A stretch of 64,000 nucleotides of DNA from Shinella sp. SUS2 (GCF_001262505.1 NZ_KQ410736.1:1-64000); one strand, 5' to 3'; positions 6,314 to 16,400 are shown, numbered from the stretch's first letter. Program-made: numbers and translations. The notes: generated from the letters alone by a model not told the origin.

Positions 6314-7387
6314 CTATTCCAGCGCCACCGTCTTGATGACGGCATGCACCGAAAGGCCCGATGCAAGACCGAGGCGCTCGACGGAAAGCGCAGTGATGCG
6401 GGCGCGGACGACATCGCCGCCGCAGGCTATGCGCAGGCTCGCCATACCCTCGCCGTCCGGTTCGATCGCCTCGACGACGCCTTCCAGGATGTTGAGCGCG
6501 CTGAGGCCTTCCGGGCGCACCGTCGCGATCATGACGTCGCGCGCGGGAATGCGCAGCCGCACCGTTTCGCCCGGCGAGACCGCGGCGCCCGGCACGAGGA
6601 TCGTCGCGCCGCCCTCAAGGCGGATGGTGGCGAGGCCATGCGCGACATCACGCGCCTCGACGCGGCCGGCAAGAACGCTGCCGGCTTCCCGGCGTTCGGC
6701 GGCGGAGGTGAGCCGCGGGCCGCTCAGCACGTCCGACGCCGCCCCGATCGCCTGGATGCGCCCATCCGCCATCAGCACGACCCGGTCGGCAAGGCGCGCG
6801 ACCTCGGCCACCGAATGGCTGACATAGACGATGGGAATGCCGACCTCGTCGCGCAGGCGCTCCAGATAAGGCAGAATTTCCGCCTTGCGCTCCTCGTCGA
6901 GCGCGGCGAGCGGCTCGTCCATCAAGAGCAGGCGGGGCGATGCCAGCAGGGCACGACCGATGGCGACACGCTGCTTCTCGCCGCCGGACAGGTTTGCCGG
7001 CTGGCGGTCGAGCAGGCCGGCGATACCGAGCAGGTCGATAACACGGTCCGGGTTTTCCGTGCGCGCGCCCTTCGGCGAGAACCAGCGGCCGTAATTGAGG
7101 TTCTGCCGCACGGTGAGGTGCGGGAAGAGACGGGCTTCCTGGAAGACATAGCCGAAGCGCCGTCTGTGGGCCGGCACGAAGATACGGCGCGCGGTATCGA
7201 CCAGAAGCTCGTCGCCGAGCAAGACGCGGCCTTCTGCCGGTCGCGTAAGGCCGGCGATGATGCGGACAAGCGAGGTTTTTCCCGAGCCGGACCGGCCGAA
7301 CAACGCGGTCACGCCGCCATCGGCAGCAAAGGCGGCATCCAGCGAAAAATCGCCGAGCCGGTGGCGGGCTTCGACGACAAGGCTCAT
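6314..7387 (-). CDS. modC: Molybdate ABC transporter ATP-binding protein ModC
   Basis: A 357-residue ABC ATPase that powers molybdate import through ModB. Walker A is GRSGSGKT at residues 31-38, the signature is [16 protein letters not shown], Walker B is [12 protein letters not shown], and the H-loop is YVSHSVAEV. The C-terminal 70 residues form a TOBE (mop) domain with [18 protein letters not shown]. The start codon overlaps the modB stop by four bases, so the two are translationally coupled. Length and all motifs are normal for ModC. Confidence 0.96.
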   Translation of the reverse strand: MSLVVEARHRLGDFSLDAAFAADGGVTALFGRSGSGKTSLVRIIAGLTRPAEGRVLLGDELLVDTARRIFVPAHRRRFGYVFQEARLFPHLTVRQNLNYGRWFSPKGARTENPDRVIDLLGIAGLLDRQPANLSGGEKQRVAIGRALLASPRLLLMDEPLAALDEERKAEILPYLERLRDEVGIPIVYVSHSVAEVARLADRVVLMADGRIQAIGAASDVLSGPRLTSAAERREAGSVLAGRVEARDVAHGLATIRLEGGATILVPGAAVSPGETVRLRIPARDVMIATVRPEGLSALNILEGVVEAIEPDGEGMASLRIACGGDVVRARITALSVERLGLASGLSVHAVIKTVALE

Positions 7388-8085
7388 TCGAGGTGCACCT
7401 TGCGACCGAGGCGCTGGGCGAGCACCTCGGAGGCGATGAGCGCGGCCATGGAAATGGCGATGGCGACGAGGGTGAGGCGCATCGCGCCGGCATCGCCGCC
7501 GGGCACCTGGGTGAAGGTGTAGATCGCAGCCGACAGCGTCTGCGTCTCACCGGGAATGTTGGAGACGAAGGTGATGGTGGCGCCGAACTCGCCCATCGCC
7601 TTGGCGAAGGCGAGGATCATGCCGGCCAGTACGCCAGGCAGGATGAGCGGCAGAGTAACCGTGAGGAAAACCCAGATGGGACTTGCGCCGAGCGTGCCTG
7701 CCGCCTCCTCCAGCTTGCGGTCGACGGCCTCGATGGAGAGGCGGATCGAACGCACCATCAGCGGAAAGCCCATGACGCCGCAGGCAAGCGCCGCGCCGGT
7801 CCAGCGGAAGGAGAGAACGATGCCGAACCATTCGTCCAGCACGGAGCCGATGGGGCCGCGCCGGCCGAACAGGACGAGCAGCAGGAAACCGGTGACGACG
7901 GGCGGCAGGATCAGCGGCAGGTGCACGAGGCCGTTCAGCAGCGACTTGCCCCAAAAGCGGCCGCGGGCCAGCGCCAAAGCGGCGAGGATGCCGAGCGGCA
8001 GACTGACGAGGACGGCAACCGCCGAGACCCGAAGGCTGAGCCGGATCGCCGTCCATTCCTCGTCGCTCAAGGCAAGCCAGTCCAC
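7384..8085 (-). CDS. modB: Molybdate ABC transporter permease ModB
   Basis: A 233-residue inner membrane permease with about five or six transmembrane helices and the EAA loop [26 protein letters not shown] that docks ModC. GTG at 8085 is taken as the start because GGAG lies five bases upstream and the encoded N-terminus ([11 protein letters not shown]) matches typical ModB; an upstream ATG at 8106 would add seven residues without a ribosome binding site. Partners are ModA (periplasmic) and ModC. Between modA and modB lies a 250-base gap carrying a mosaic repeat. Confidence 0.95.
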   Translation of the reverse strand: MDWLALSDEEWTAIRLSLRVSAVAVLVSLPLGILAALALARGRFWGKSLLNGLVHLPLILPPVVTGFLLLVLFGRRGPIGSVLDEWFGIVLSFRWTGAALACGVMGFPLMVRSIRLSIEAVDRKLEEAAGTLGASPIWVFLTVTLPLILPGVLAGMILAFAKAMGEFGATITFVSNIPGETQTLSAAIYTFTQVPGGDAGAMRLTLVAIAISMAALIASEVLAQRLGRKVHLE

Positions 8086-8141
8086 GCATACTCCTTTGAT
8101 TGGCAAACAGCCCGCAGGTGCCGCCTGGATTTGGGCCGAAA

Positions 8142-8273
8142 CACCTCATCCGCCTGCGGCACCCTCTTCCCGCAAGCGGGGCTATGGGGGTGCCCCGCCA
8201 TTTTCTCGCGCCCTTGCCGCAAACGCCTTCTCCCCGCTTGCAGGGAGAAGGTCGCGGTAGCCGGATGAGGGGC
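8142..8273. repeat. Rhizobial intergenic mosaic-type palindromic repeat
   Basis: The modA-modB gap is filled by a nested palindromic element. The outer arms are CCTCATCCG (8144-8152) and CGGATGAGG (8262-8270). Inside are two hairpins, one around 8160-8200 and one with arms CCTTCTCCC and GGGAGAAGG near 8226-8251. This arrangement and sequence style are those of the RIME-type repeats scattered between genes in Rhizobiaceae. It probably acts as an RNA hairpin cluster affecting modA/modB message balance. Confidence 0.75.
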
Positions 8274-8336
8274 AGCAACCGCACCGGCACGTGGATCCGT
8301 TGCGGTCTAGCACCCAAAGCTATCGCGAGGCTCGTC

Positions 8337-9110
8337 TTACTTCAGGATCGTAAAACCCTGCTCGGTGAAGAAGGGCGCGGCCTTGTCGGACTTCAGGAAA
8401 TCGAGATAGGCGGCGGCAGCGGCGCTCTTGGATTCCGTCAGGATGGCGACCGGGTAGATGATCGGCGGGTGGCTGTCTTCCGGGAAGGTCCCGACGACGG
8501 CGACGCCCGGATCGGCTGCGGCATCCGTCTGATAGACGATACCGTAGGGCGCCTCGCCGCGCGAGACGAGGGCAAGCGCCGCACGCACGCTTTCGGCGCC
8601 GGCGACCTTGCCTTCGACCGACGACCAGACGCCGAGTTTTTCGAGCGCCGCCTTGCCGTATTTGCCGGCCGGCACGCTGTCGACCGCACCCATGGCGAGC
8701 TTGCCGTCGCCGACGAGGCCGGCAAGGTCGAAGCCCTCCGTGATCTCGACGGTCGAGGCCTTGTCCTTCGGCGCGACCAGCACGATACGGTTGCCGAGGA
8801 GGTTCGCGCGGGTGTCGTCCTTGATCAGCTTCTTCTCGGCGACATAGTCCATCCAGGCAAGATCAGCGGAGATGAAGAGATCGGCGGGCGCCGCCGCCTC
8901 GATCTGCTTGGCGAGCGCCGAGCTTGCGGCATAGGAGACCGTCGTCTCGTTGCCGGTTTCCTTCGACCAGGCGGCATTCGCCGCATCCAGCGCGTTCTTC
9001 AGGCTTGCGGCGGCAAAGACGGTGACCTTTTCGGCGGCCGCAGCCGGCAGGGCGAGCGGCAGCGACGCGAAGGCGGCGACGACGAGTTTCAGAAGCAGAC
9101 GACGGTTCAT
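8337..9110 (-). CDS. modA: Molybdate-binding periplasmic protein ModA
   Basis: A 257-residue periplasmic substrate-binding protein. Residues 1-26 form a signal peptide (basic MNRRLLLK, hydrophobic core, cleavage after AAA). The mature part begins EKVTVFAAASLKNALDA, the ModA signature in which Ser binds the oxyanion, and contains TVSYAASSALAKQIEAAAPADLFISAD and GIVYQTDA. It delivers molybdate (or tungstate) to ModBC. Upstream lies a Mo-box palindrome, so expression is expected to be repressed when molybdate is abundant. Confidence 0.96.
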   Translation of the reverse strand: MNRRLLLKLVVAAFASLPLALPAAAAEKVTVFAAASLKNALDAANAAWSKETGNETTVSYAASSALAKQIEAAAPADLFISADLAWMDYVAEKKLIKDDTRANLLGNRIVLVAPKDKASTVEITEGFDLAGLVGDGKLAMGAVDSVPAGKYGKAALEKLGVWSSVEGKVAGAESVRAALALVSRGEAPYGIVYQTDAAADPGVAVVGTFPEDSHPPIIYPVAILTESKSAAAAAYLDFLKSDKAAPFFTEQGFTILK

Positions 9111-9184
9111 TCCTGTTCTCCCTTTTCCTGCCTGACGGCAGCGTGATATCCCCTTGAATATATCGACACTTGCGGCTTTGCCAG

Positions 9185-9208
9185 CGCTATATTTTCAAAA
9201 ATATACGG
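9185..9208 (-). promoter_or_regulatory. Mo-box, candidate ModE-type operator of modABC
   Basis: A near-perfect palindrome, CGCTATATTTTCAAAAATA through TACGG, with perfect 8-base arms TATATTTT (9188-9195) and AAAATATA (9198-9205). It resembles the CGnTATAT...ATATA Mo-box bound by ModE-type regulators, and lies 75-98 bases upstream of the modA start codon in an AT-rich promoter region. Confidence 0.72.
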
Positions 9209-9378
9209 AAACAGACGATGGCCATTCGCTTGGAATGGCGAGGGCAGCCGTACCTGGACGAACGCGCCCCCGGAACAACCGGCATTGAGCATGGACGATG
9301 TGGAAAAGGCGGCTCCCCTGCGCTTACGAACGCGTGGAACCCGCCGTATGCTGGCCTGCAATGCCGGGGATGGGGATC

Positions 9379-11115
9379 CTAGAACAGTGCGTCGTCGAAC
9401 AGATCTTCGTCGCTTTGCGCAGCCGCAGGCGCTGCCGCCACGTCCAGGGTGGTGCCGAAGACGCGGGCATGCACCTCGCGTTCGGAGACCATGGTATAGG
9501 TGCGCGCGATCCGGCTGCCGAGATCGACCATCGCCTGCTCGAGGCCCGCCGTATCCGGCAGACTGTGGCCAATGAGCTCGCCCGCACGGGCGGAACAATC
9601 GGCCAGCACGTCGCCGAGCTCGGCCTTGAAATCGAGGTCGGCGACCGTTCGGCCCGCCTTGGCGGAAACGTCGGCGCCACAGGCGCGCAAAGCCGTCATG
9701 TCCTCCTCCATGCGGTCGCCCGCCCGGCGGATATGCTCCAGCGCCTCGTCCAGATGCGCATCGAGCGAGCCGCCGGCGGCGGTGCCCGCCTCGCGCAGCT
9801 TGCCGGCATCCCCTTCGAGCGACTGCAGGGCGACAAGAATGCGCTCCGCCGTCTCGTCGAGCTGGCTGGAAAACAGGCGCAGTTCGGCCGTCACCACATT
9901 GATTGCCCGCCCCTCCTCGCCGAGTTTGCCGCAGCGCAGGTTGGTGTTAAGGGCCATGTAGTGGATGTCGGTGCGCACGAGCTGGATCGTCTTCACACCC
10001 TTCAGGAGGCCCTGCACGGTCTCGACCGTGCTCGCGCCGAGCACATTGGCCTTGTCGGCCGCCTGCTCGATGTCGCGCACGACGGCACGGGCGGCTGCGA
10101 TGTCGGCCTCCAGGATGCGCATGGCGCGGTCGGCGGAGCGGCCGTCGGCAGCGTCCATGTCGCCATAGAGCGCCATCAGGCCGTCGATGTCGGCGCCGAA
10201 GCTGCGGATCGTCCCGACCACGGTCTTGCAGTCGCGCGCAAAGTCGCCGGCGATCTCGACAAGCTGGTCGTGCACGAGGTGGCGGATCAGCGCCGTCAGG
10301 CGGCCGGCGGCCTCCGCGTCGAGCGTTCCAGCCGCAAGATACTCATCCAGGAAGGTGAAGGCGGATTGGCAATGTTCGATGCGCTGACGCGTGATGTCGC
10401 CGATCTGCATGGCCGACAGCGTGGTGGCAACCTTGCCCTGTACGCCGCGCGCCGCCGCACCCACCCTGGCAGCAAGCTGCGATAGGTGGCGGCGCTGTGC
10501 CGTCAGGTCCGCAGCATTGCGCGAGAGATTGCCGGCAATGTCAGGCACGGAGCGGCGGAAGCGCTCCAACGCATCCCCGCCCCCGGCCGAGGCGGTCTCG
10601 ATGACGGCGCCAAGCGTGCCGATCTTGGCACCAAGCGCATTGACCTCACTGGAGCCGAACTGGATGCGCTCGAGAATTTCTTCCGCAAAGCCCGCGAAAT
10701 CCGGGATGGCTGCGCCGGTGATCTTCGCTGTCGTCGCGAAGGTGCGAAGGTAACGCAACGTTTCCTGCATGTCGGCGATGTGGGTGCCGAGGGATTTCTC
10801 CGTGATGGCGACATTGGCGAGACGCTGCTGGCGTTGCTCCTCGATGCCGGGCAGCGCGGTCAGCTGGTCGACGGTGGCGATGAGCCGGCCGATCGTCGCC
10901 TCCGCAGCCTCGTCGCCGAGCGAACCGGACAGGTTCTCCAGCGAGGCGACAAGCCGGTTGAGCACGTCCAGTACCGAGAGCAGCACGACGCCGCCGTCAA
11001 GGAACCGCTGCTCGATGCGGGAACGGGCCCCTTCAAGGCGAGAGACAAGCTCTCCCTCCGCCGTCTGCCGCTCCACGCGCACTGCGTTCGCTATTCCTGA
11101 CACGCCATACCCCAT
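9379..11115 (-). CDS. Degenerate MCP-like cytoplasmic coiled-coil protein of the chemotaxis locus
   Basis: A 578-residue, largely helical protein with no transmembrane segment. The segment around residues 382-418 (TDIHYMALNTNLRCG, then GEEGRAINVVTAELR) clearly corresponds to the signalling tip of methyl-accepting chemotaxis proteins, but the conserved IEAARAGE core is replaced by NLRCGKLGEE. The rest is long heptad-rich helix with a GDITRQRIEHC motif about residue 240. It ends in an acidic tail (SDEDLFDDALF). ATG at 11115 is preferred over an upstream TTG at 11151. It is divergent from the che operon, so a role in the same sensory array is likely. Whether it still binds CheW/CheA is uncertain. 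Confidence 0.75.
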   Translation of the reverse strand: MGYGVSGIANAVRVERQTAEGELVSRLEGARSRIEQRFLDGGVVLLSVLDVLNRLVASLENLSGSLGDEAAEATIGRLIATVDQLTALPGIEEQRQQRLANVAITEKSLGTHIADMQETLRYLRTFATTAKITGAAIPDFAGFAEEILERIQFGSSEVNALGAKIGTLGAVIETASAGGGDALERFRRSVPDIAGNLSRNAADLTAQRRHLSQLAARVGAAARGVQGKVATTLSAMQIGDITRQRIEHCQSAFTFLDEYLAAGTLDAEAAGRLTALIRHLVHDQLVEIAGDFARDCKTVVGTIRSFGADIDGLMALYGDMDAADGRSADRAMRILEADIAAARAVVRDIEQAADKANVLGASTVETVQGLLKGVKTIQLVRTDIHYMALNTNLRCGKLGEEGRAINVVTAELRLFSSQLDETAERILVALQSLEGDAGKLREAGTAAGGSLDAHLDEALEHIRRAGDRMEEDMTALRACGADVSAKAGRTVADLDFKAELGDVLADCSARAGELIGHSLPDTAGLEQAMVDLGSRIARTYTMVSEREVHARVFGTTLDVAAAPAAAQSDEDLFDDALF

Positions 11116-11468
11116 CTGCAAGAACCCGTGAGCGAACCCTAGGACCAACAATGTAACGCGCAGTAAATTCGCTTTTCCTCATGCAATGGAATCCCGTGCC
11201 GGCGGGGTCATTTCCAAGCCACCACCCGTGGATGCAGGCATCCCTAGAATTAGGGATTTATAAATAATATAAAGAATGTCTAATATTAATAATTTTATAT
11301 TTATTTCAAATGCTTATGCTAAATTCCTGCCGTAAGGGGAGGTGGTGTATAAGGGACACTCAAACGACCGATGGATGAAATTAGCAACCGCGCTTTACCG
11401 TTCATTAAGCGTGACTTGGGATTCTGGGGCGGGAAATACTATCTCTCGAAACTGATATCGAGGCCTCC
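11116..11468. promoter_or_regulatory. Divergent promoter region of the chemosensory cluster
   Basis: No gene is seen. The centre (about 11245-11330) is a strikingly AT-rich island of mostly A/T in an otherwise GC-rich locus, flanked by the starts of the MCP-like gene (minus) and the STAS-cheY-cheA operon (plus). No exact sigma-54, sigma-28 or EcfG promoter was found by eye. Confidence 0.6.
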
Positions 11469-11795
11469 ATGTCATCAACCCTGCCCGGTGATGCGTCGTT
11501 AACCTTACCCACGACACTCACCATCAAGACTATAACGTCCGTTCAAGAGTTGATCTCGGATTTCCTGAACAATAATCCCGCCGCAATACTGGATATCGAT
11601 GAGGCGGCGCAGGTCGACCTCAGCTTTGTTCAGCTTGTCACGGCGGCCCGCAAACAGGCCGAGGCCAAGGCGGGGCGCGTTCTACTTGCCCGGCCCGCCT
11701 CCGGTGACCTTTACGACGTGCTGAAACGTGGCGGCTTTCTCGACGAAATGACATCCGAGGCCGCGCATTTCTGGCTGCACCAGGAGAAGAATTGA
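11469..11795 (+). CDS. STAS-domain protein of the chemosensory operon
   Basis: A 108-residue protein with a STAS-like fold: LPTTLTIKTITSVQELISDFL, then AAILDIDEAAQVDLSFVQLVTAARKQAEAKAGRVLLARPAS and a C-terminal helix. The ILDIDEAAQVDLSFVQL strand-helix is the site where anti-sigma antagonists carry the phosphorylatable Ser/Thr; here the residue after the Asp is Leu-Ser (DLS). Its TGA overlaps the cheY ATG (TGATG), so the two are translationally coupled. STAS proteins of this kind are recurrent in Che2-like operons of rhizobia; their role is not established. Confidence 0.82.
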   Translation: MSSTLPGDASLTLPTTLTIKTITSVQELISDFLNNNPAAILDIDEAAQVDLSFVQLVTAARKQAEAKAGRVLLARPASGDLYDVLKRGGFLDEMTSEAAHFWLHQEKN

Positions 11796-12163
11796 TGACC
11801 GCGAAGATCTTGACCGTTGACGATTCCGCCAGCATCCGGCTGACGACGCGCGTCACCCTCAGCAATGCCGGCTATGCCGTGACCGAGGCGGTCGACGGCC
11901 TCGACGGCCTCAACAAGCTGAAGGGCGGCGAGTACGATCTCGTCGTCACCGACCTCAACATGCCGAACATGGACGGCCTGACGATGATCCGCGAGCTGCG
12001 CAAGCTGCCCGCGCATACGGGCGTGCCGGTCATCTTCCTCACCACCGAATCCGACGGCGAGATCAAGGCGCAGGCGAAAGCCGCCGGCGCCACCGGCTGG
12101 CTGACCAAGCCGTTCGATCCCGAAAGCCTCGTCAAGATCGCCAAGAAGGTCCTCGGAAGATGA
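11795..12163 (+). CDS. cheY: CheY-type single-domain response regulator
   Basis: A 122-residue receiver domain with D9/D10 acidic pair, phospho-acceptor D53 (VVTDLNMPNMDG), switch Thr in IFLTTE and conserved Lys in WLTKPFD. No output domain, so it signals by protein contact, normally to the flagellar switch or as a phosphate sink for CheA. ATG at 11795 overlaps the STAS stop and its own TGA overlaps the cheA start by four bases, showing tight coupling. All key residues are intact. Confidence 0.94.
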   Translation: MTAKILTVDDSASIRLTTRVTLSNAGYAVTEAVDGLDGLNKLKGGEYDLVVTDLNMPNMDGLTMIRELRKLPAHTGVPVIFLTTESDGEIKAQAKAAGATGWLTKPFDPESLVKIAKKVLGR

Positions 12164-14157
12164 CGAACCCGGACCCGATCTCAGTCTTCCGGACAGAAGC
12201 GGCCGAACTGCTGGAACAGATCGAGTCCGGCCTTCTCGACCTTACCCGCAGCCTCGACGACCGCGACCAGATCGATGCGGTCTTCCGGGGCCTCCACACG
12301 TTGAAGGGCTCGGGCGCGATGTTCGGCTTCGACGCGCTCGCCGCCTTCACCCATCATTGCGAGACCGCCTTCGACCGCGTGCGCAAGGGCGACGTGCCGG
12401 CCACGCACGAGCTGGTCTCGGCGGTTCTCTCCGCGCAGGACCATATGCGCGCGCTCCTGGAAACGCCGAACGGCGACCATGACGCGATGAGCGCCGCGCT
12501 GCTCGACAACCTGCACCGTGCCGTCAACGGCGCGGGCTCCCCTGCCCCCGTCACCGCCGCCGTTGCTGCCGCCCCTGTTGCGGAAGAGGCCGGCCTGCGC
12601 GAATGGCGCATCCGTTTCAGCCTGCCGGTCAACGCCATGGCGAACGGCACCAATCCGCTCGGCCTGCTCGACGAAATGCGTGACCTCGGCGAATGCCGGA
12701 TCATCGCCGACACGTCCAAGGTGCCGGAGCTCTCCGCGCTGGAGCCGCGCGATATCCATGTAAGCTGGGACGTGACGCTGAAGACCGAGCGGCCGCGTGC
12801 CGATATCGAGGATGTCTTCATCTTCGTCATGGACGACATGGAGCTTGAGATCACCGAGATCGCCGTCGAGCGGCCCATCGCGGTGGCGAAATCCTTGGAC
12901 GTGCCGATCGCCAAGGCTGTCGTCGTTACCGAGAGGGAAGCGCCGGCGGTGCAGGCGGCCAACGATTCCAAGCAGGCGAAATCCGCCGAAAACGTGCGCG
13001 TGCCGGCCGAACGGCTGGACGAGATGATGGACCGGGTCGGCGAGCTCGTCATCGCCCAGTCGCGCCTCACCCAGCTTGCGGGCGCGGCGGCCGATCTCGG
13101 CCTGCGCTCGGTTTCCGAGGAAATCGAACGCCTCTCCGGCGAGCTGCGCGACACGATGATGGTGCTGCGCATGATGCCGGTCGCGAGCCTCTTCAGCCGC
13201 TTCCGCCGCCTCGTGCACGATCTGTCGCGCGAGACCGGCAAGGAAATCGAGCTGATCACCGAGGGCGAGAGCACGGAAGTCGACAAGACGGTTATCGACC
13301 GGCTTGCCGATCCGCTGGTGCATCTCGTGCGCAACTCCATCGACCATGGCCTCGAAAAGCCGGAGGAGCGCATCGCCGCCGGCAAGGAGGCGAAGGGCCG
13401 GGTCATTCTTTCGGCGCACCAGACGGGCGGCGAGGTCATCATCACCATCAAGGATGACGGCCGCGGCATCAACCGTGAGCGCGTGCGCGCCAAGGCGGAA
13501 TCGTCGGGCATCATCCAGCCGGGCGCGACGCTGACCGACCAGGACCTCCTCCAACTGATCTTCCAGCCCGGTTTCTCGACCGCCCAGGCGGTGACGAACC
13601 TTTCCGGCCGCGGCGTCGGCATGGATGTGGTGAAGAAGACGGTCGAGGCGCTGCGCGGCACGATCGAGATCACCAGCAAGCCGGGCGAAGGCTCGGAAGT
13701 GTCGCTGCGCATCCCGCTGACGCTCGCCATCATCGAGGGCCTGCTCGTTCGGGTCGGCCAGGGCTGCTACGTCATTCCGCTCTCGGCGGTCGAGGAGTGC
13801 CTGGAACTCTCGCTGGAGGACGATCTGCGCTCGCGCGGGCGCAGCTTCATCTCGCTGCGCGACAGCCTGGTGCCGTTCCTGCGCCTGCGGGAACTCTTCC
13901 GCACCGGCACCCAGCCGGATCAACACCAGAAGGTCGTCGTCATCTCGACCGGCTCGGAGCGCGTCGGCCTCGTCGTCGACCAGATCATCGGCGACCACCA
14001 GACAGTCATCAAATCCATGTCCAAGCTGCACCATGACGTCGACACCTTCTCCGGCGCGACCATCCTCGGCGATGGCAGCGTCGCGCTGATCCTCGACGTC
14101 ACGCATCTTGTCGCGGCCGGACAGCAGCAGGAGGCGCAAATGCGCGTGGCAGGATGA
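12160..14157 (+). CDS. cheA: Chemotaxis histidine kinase CheA
   Basis: A 665-residue CheA. The HPt domain (1-105) has the phospho-accepting H46 in LHTLKGSG. A middle region (about 140-275) is variable and may serve as the receiver-docking domain. Dimerisation is about 280-345 ([21 protein letters not shown]), the ATPase about 345-520 with N-box [24 protein letters not shown] and GRGVGMDVV, and the CheW-like regulatory domain follows to the end ([21 protein letters not shown]). It phosphorylates CheY and CheB in response to receptor arrays. Its stop overlaps the next cheW (ATGA type). Confidence 0.96.
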   Translation: MTNPDPISVFRTEAAELLEQIESGLLDLTRSLDDRDQIDAVFRGLHTLKGSGAMFGFDALAAFTHHCETAFDRVRKGDVPATHELVSAVLSAQDHMRALLETPNGDHDAMSAALLDNLHRAVNGAGSPAPVTAAVAAAPVAEEAGLREWRIRFSLPVNAMANGTNPLGLLDEMRDLGECRIIADTSKVPELSALEPRDIHVSWDVTLKTERPRADIEDVFIFVMDDMELEITEIAVERPIAVAKSLDVPIAKAVVVTEREAPAVQAANDSKQAKSAENVRVPAERLDEMMDRVGELVIAQSRLTQLAGAAADLGLRSVSEEIERLSGELRDTMMVLRMMPVASLFSRFRRLVHDLSRETGKEIELITEGESTEVDKTVIDRLADPLVHLVRNSIDHGLEKPEERIAAGKEAKGRVILSAHQTGGEVIITIKDDGRGINRERVRAKAESSGIIQPGATLTDQDLLQLIFQPGFSTAQAVTNLSGRGVGMDVVKKTVEALRGTIEITSKPGEGSEVSLRIPLTLAIIEGLLVRVGQGCYVIPLSAVEECLELSLEDDLRSRGRSFISLRDSLVPFLRLRELFRTGTQPDQHQKVVVISTGSERVGLVVDQIIGDHQTVIKSMSKLHHDVDTFSGATILGDGSVALILDVTHLVAAGQQQEAQMRVAG

Positions 14158-14666
14158 GCGAAGCGGCACGAAAACTCGACTACGACGCGATCTGGGGCGC
14201 GGAAGAGGACCTCTCCGTCCTCACCTTCAACCTCAACGGCGAGACCTTCGCCATCGAAGCGATCGTCGTGCAGGAAATCCTCGATCTCCTGCCCGAAACC
14301 CACGTACCCGGCAGCAAGCCCTTCGTTTCCAGCGTCATCAATTTCCGCGGCAAGGTGATCCCGCTTGCCGATATCCGCCTTGCCTTCGGGATGGACGCGA
14401 CGGAAACCACCATCGACAGCCGCATCGTCGTCATCGAGCTCGATCTCGACGACGAGGCGACGCTGATCGGCATCCGCACCGACAAGGTCAACGAAGTCAC
14501 GACCCTGCCGAAAGTCGCCAGCGAGCCGCCGCCGAGCGTCGGCATGCGCTGGCGGGCGGACTACATCAACTGCCTCGTCAAGCGAGGTGGCGAATTCATC
14601 ATCGTCCCGAACCTTCACGCGATCTTTTCCTCCCAGAAAGACCGCCCGGCACCTCCGCCGAATTAG
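14154..14666 (+). CDS. cheW: Chemotaxis coupling protein CheW (first copy)
   Basis: A 170-residue CheW coupling protein linking CheA to receptors. It has the CheW core [21 protein letters not shown], the [20 protein letters not shown] signature and a C-terminal strand [11 protein letters not shown] 17-residue N-terminal extension and a short Pro-rich tail (DRPAPPPN) flank the core. Start overlaps the cheA stop. A second, distinct cheW (18388-18882) lies beyond the two receptor genes, so the operon carries two non-identical couplers. Confidence 0.94.
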   Translation: MSEAARKLDYDAIWGAEEDLSVLTFNLNGETFAIEAIVVQEILDLLPETHVPGSKPFVSSVINFRGKVIPLADIRLAFGMDATETTIDSRIVVIELDLDDEATLIGIRTDKVNEVTTLPKVASEPPPSVGMRWRADYINCLVKRGGEFIIVPNLHAIFSSQKDRPAPPPN

Positions 14667-14683
14667 GACATCAGGAGACATCC

Positions 14684-16387
14684 ATGCGTTTTACAATCAA
14701 GCTCAAATTATTCCTGACCTTTGCGTTCATGCTGGCCGTCCTCATCGGCACGGCGGCCTATGGCATCCTGAGCCTCGGCGGCCTCAACACGACGCTGGGC
14801 GACGTACTGAACGGCCCCGCCGAGCGCCTGAAACTCGCCCAGACACTGAACAACCTGCAACTCCAGCAGATCCGCCAGCAGAAGAACATGCTGTCCTCGG
14901 CCAACCCCACCGAAACCAACCGCTACATCGCGCTCAGCGACGAAGCCCGCAAGGAGTTCGACACGACCTTCCAGGAAGTTCTGAGCAAGGCGACGGAACA
15001 GGGCAAGGTTCTGTGGAACAAGCTCGACGGTTTCACCACGGACTTCCGCCGCGATGACGACCGCATCCGCGCACTGGCGCTTGCCGGCGATACCGCAGGT
15101 GCCACCCGTGTTTCGACGACCGACGCCCGCGCCGCCACCAACGAGATCGACCAGCTGCTCGGCGAAGTCGTCAAGCTCGAGGCCGGCCGCCTGAACGAGG
15201 CGCAAGCGGCCGCCGACGCCCAGTATCAGAGCACCCGCACGATCATGGTGGCGGTTGCGGCCATTGCGCTTCTCGTAGCGACCGGCGCTGCCCTGTGGAT
15301 CGTCGTATCGATCAACCGCGGCATTTCCCGCGCCGTCGGCGTGGTGCAGAACGTGGCGGACGGCGACCTCACCCGGTTTGCCGAGATTTCTTCCAAGGAC
15401 GAGATCGGCGACCTGCTCGGCCACGTCAACACAATGATCGAGCGCCTGCGCGGCGTCGTCGCCGATGCCCTTTCGGCCTCCGACAACGTCTCCTCCGGCA
15501 GCCAGGAACTGTCGGCCAGCTCCGAGACCCTTTCCCAGGGCGCCACGGAACAGGCGTCCTCCGCCGAAGAGGCCTCCGCCTCGATGGAAGAGATGGCCTC
15601 CAATATCAAGCAGAACGCCGACAACGCCGCCCAGACCGAAAAGATCGCCCGCCAGTCCTCTCGTGACGCGGAAGCATCCGGCCAGGCCGTCGGCCGCGCC
15701 GTCAGCGCCATGCGCACCATCGCGGAAAAGATCTCCATCGTGCAGGAAATCGCTCGCCAGACCGACCTTCTCGCCCTCAACGCCGCCGTCGAGGCGGCCC
15801 GTGCCGGCGAACACGGCAAGGGCTTTGCCGTCGTCGCCTCGGAAGTGCGCAAGCTCGCCGAGCGCAGCCAGGCAGCCGCCGCCGAAATCAGCGCGCTTTC
15901 CGGCGAAACGGTCTCCGTTGCGACGGAAGCCGGCGAGATGCTGAACCGGCTGGTGCCGGATATCCGCAAGACCGCCGAACTGGTCTCGGAAATCTCCGCC
16001 GCCTGCCGCGAGCAGGACATCGGCGCCTCGCAGATCAACGAGGCGATCCAGCAGCTTGACAAGGTCACCCAGCAGAATGCCGGCGCCTCGGAAGAGATGT
16101 CGGCGACGTCGGAAGAGCTGGCCGCCCAGGCGGAAGAACTTCAGGCCTCGATCGCCTTCTTCCGGGTTGAAAACTCGGCCCGCAAGGAGCCGAACCACGC
16201 CGAAAAGCTGCGGGTGACCGCAGCGAAAATGGCTGCCCCCGTCATCGCCAAGCGTCCGGCCGCTTCCCCGGCCCACCGCCCGGCACCGACAGCCGGCAAG
16301 GCCGCCCGCAACGCCAACGGCTTTGCCCTCGACATGTCGATGGGTGGCCCCGACGCCGACGACGCGGATTTCCGCGAAAGCGCCTGA
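14684..16387 (+). CDS. Methyl-accepting chemotaxis protein, first of tandem pair
   Basis: A 567-residue transmembrane chemoreceptor. Transmembrane helix 1 is about residues 8-32, a four-helix-bundle periplasmic sensor about 35-185, transmembrane helix 2 about 187-208, then HAMP (about 210-262) and the long cytoplasmic signalling hairpin. The tip reads [20 protein letters not shown], then [19 protein letters not shown], fully canonical. The C-terminal tail is a Pro/Ala-rich linker ending in a conserved acidic peptide ([11 protein letters not shown]). ATG at 14684 has AGGAGA upstream. It is a close relative of the next gene in its signalling half but differs in the sensor, implying a different ligand. 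Confidence 0.94.
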   Translation: MRFTIKLKLFLTFAFMLAVLIGTAAYGILSLGGLNTTLGDVLNGPAERLKLAQTLNNLQLQQIRQQKNMLSSANPTETNRYIALSDEARKEFDTTFQEVLSKATEQGKVLWNKLDGFTTDFRRDDDRIRALALAGDTAGATRVSTTDARAATNEIDQLLGEVVKLEAGRLNEAQAAADAQYQSTRTIMVAVAAIALLVATGAALWIVVSINRGISRAVGVVQNVADGDLTRFAEISSKDEIGDLLGHVNTMIERLRGVVADALSASDNVSSGSQELSASSETLSQGATEQASSAEEASASMEEMASNIKQNADNAAQTEKIARQSSRDAEASGQAVGRAVSAMRTIAEKISIVQEIARQTDLLALNAAVEAARAGEHGKGFAVVASEVRKLAERSQAAAAEISALSGETVSVATEAGEMLNRLVPDIRKTAELVSEISAACREQDIGASQINEAIQQLDKVTQQNAGASEEMSATSEELAAQAEELQASIAFFRVENSARKEPNHAEKLRVTAAKMAAPVIAKRPAASPAHRPAPTAGKAARNANGFALDMSMGGPDADDADFRESA

Positions 16388-16400
16388 TCGGACAAAAATC

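Noticed and set aside
12181-14169. Minus-strand open frame opposite cheA
   Set aside because: Composition is typical of antisense frames and cheA is complete on the plus strand.
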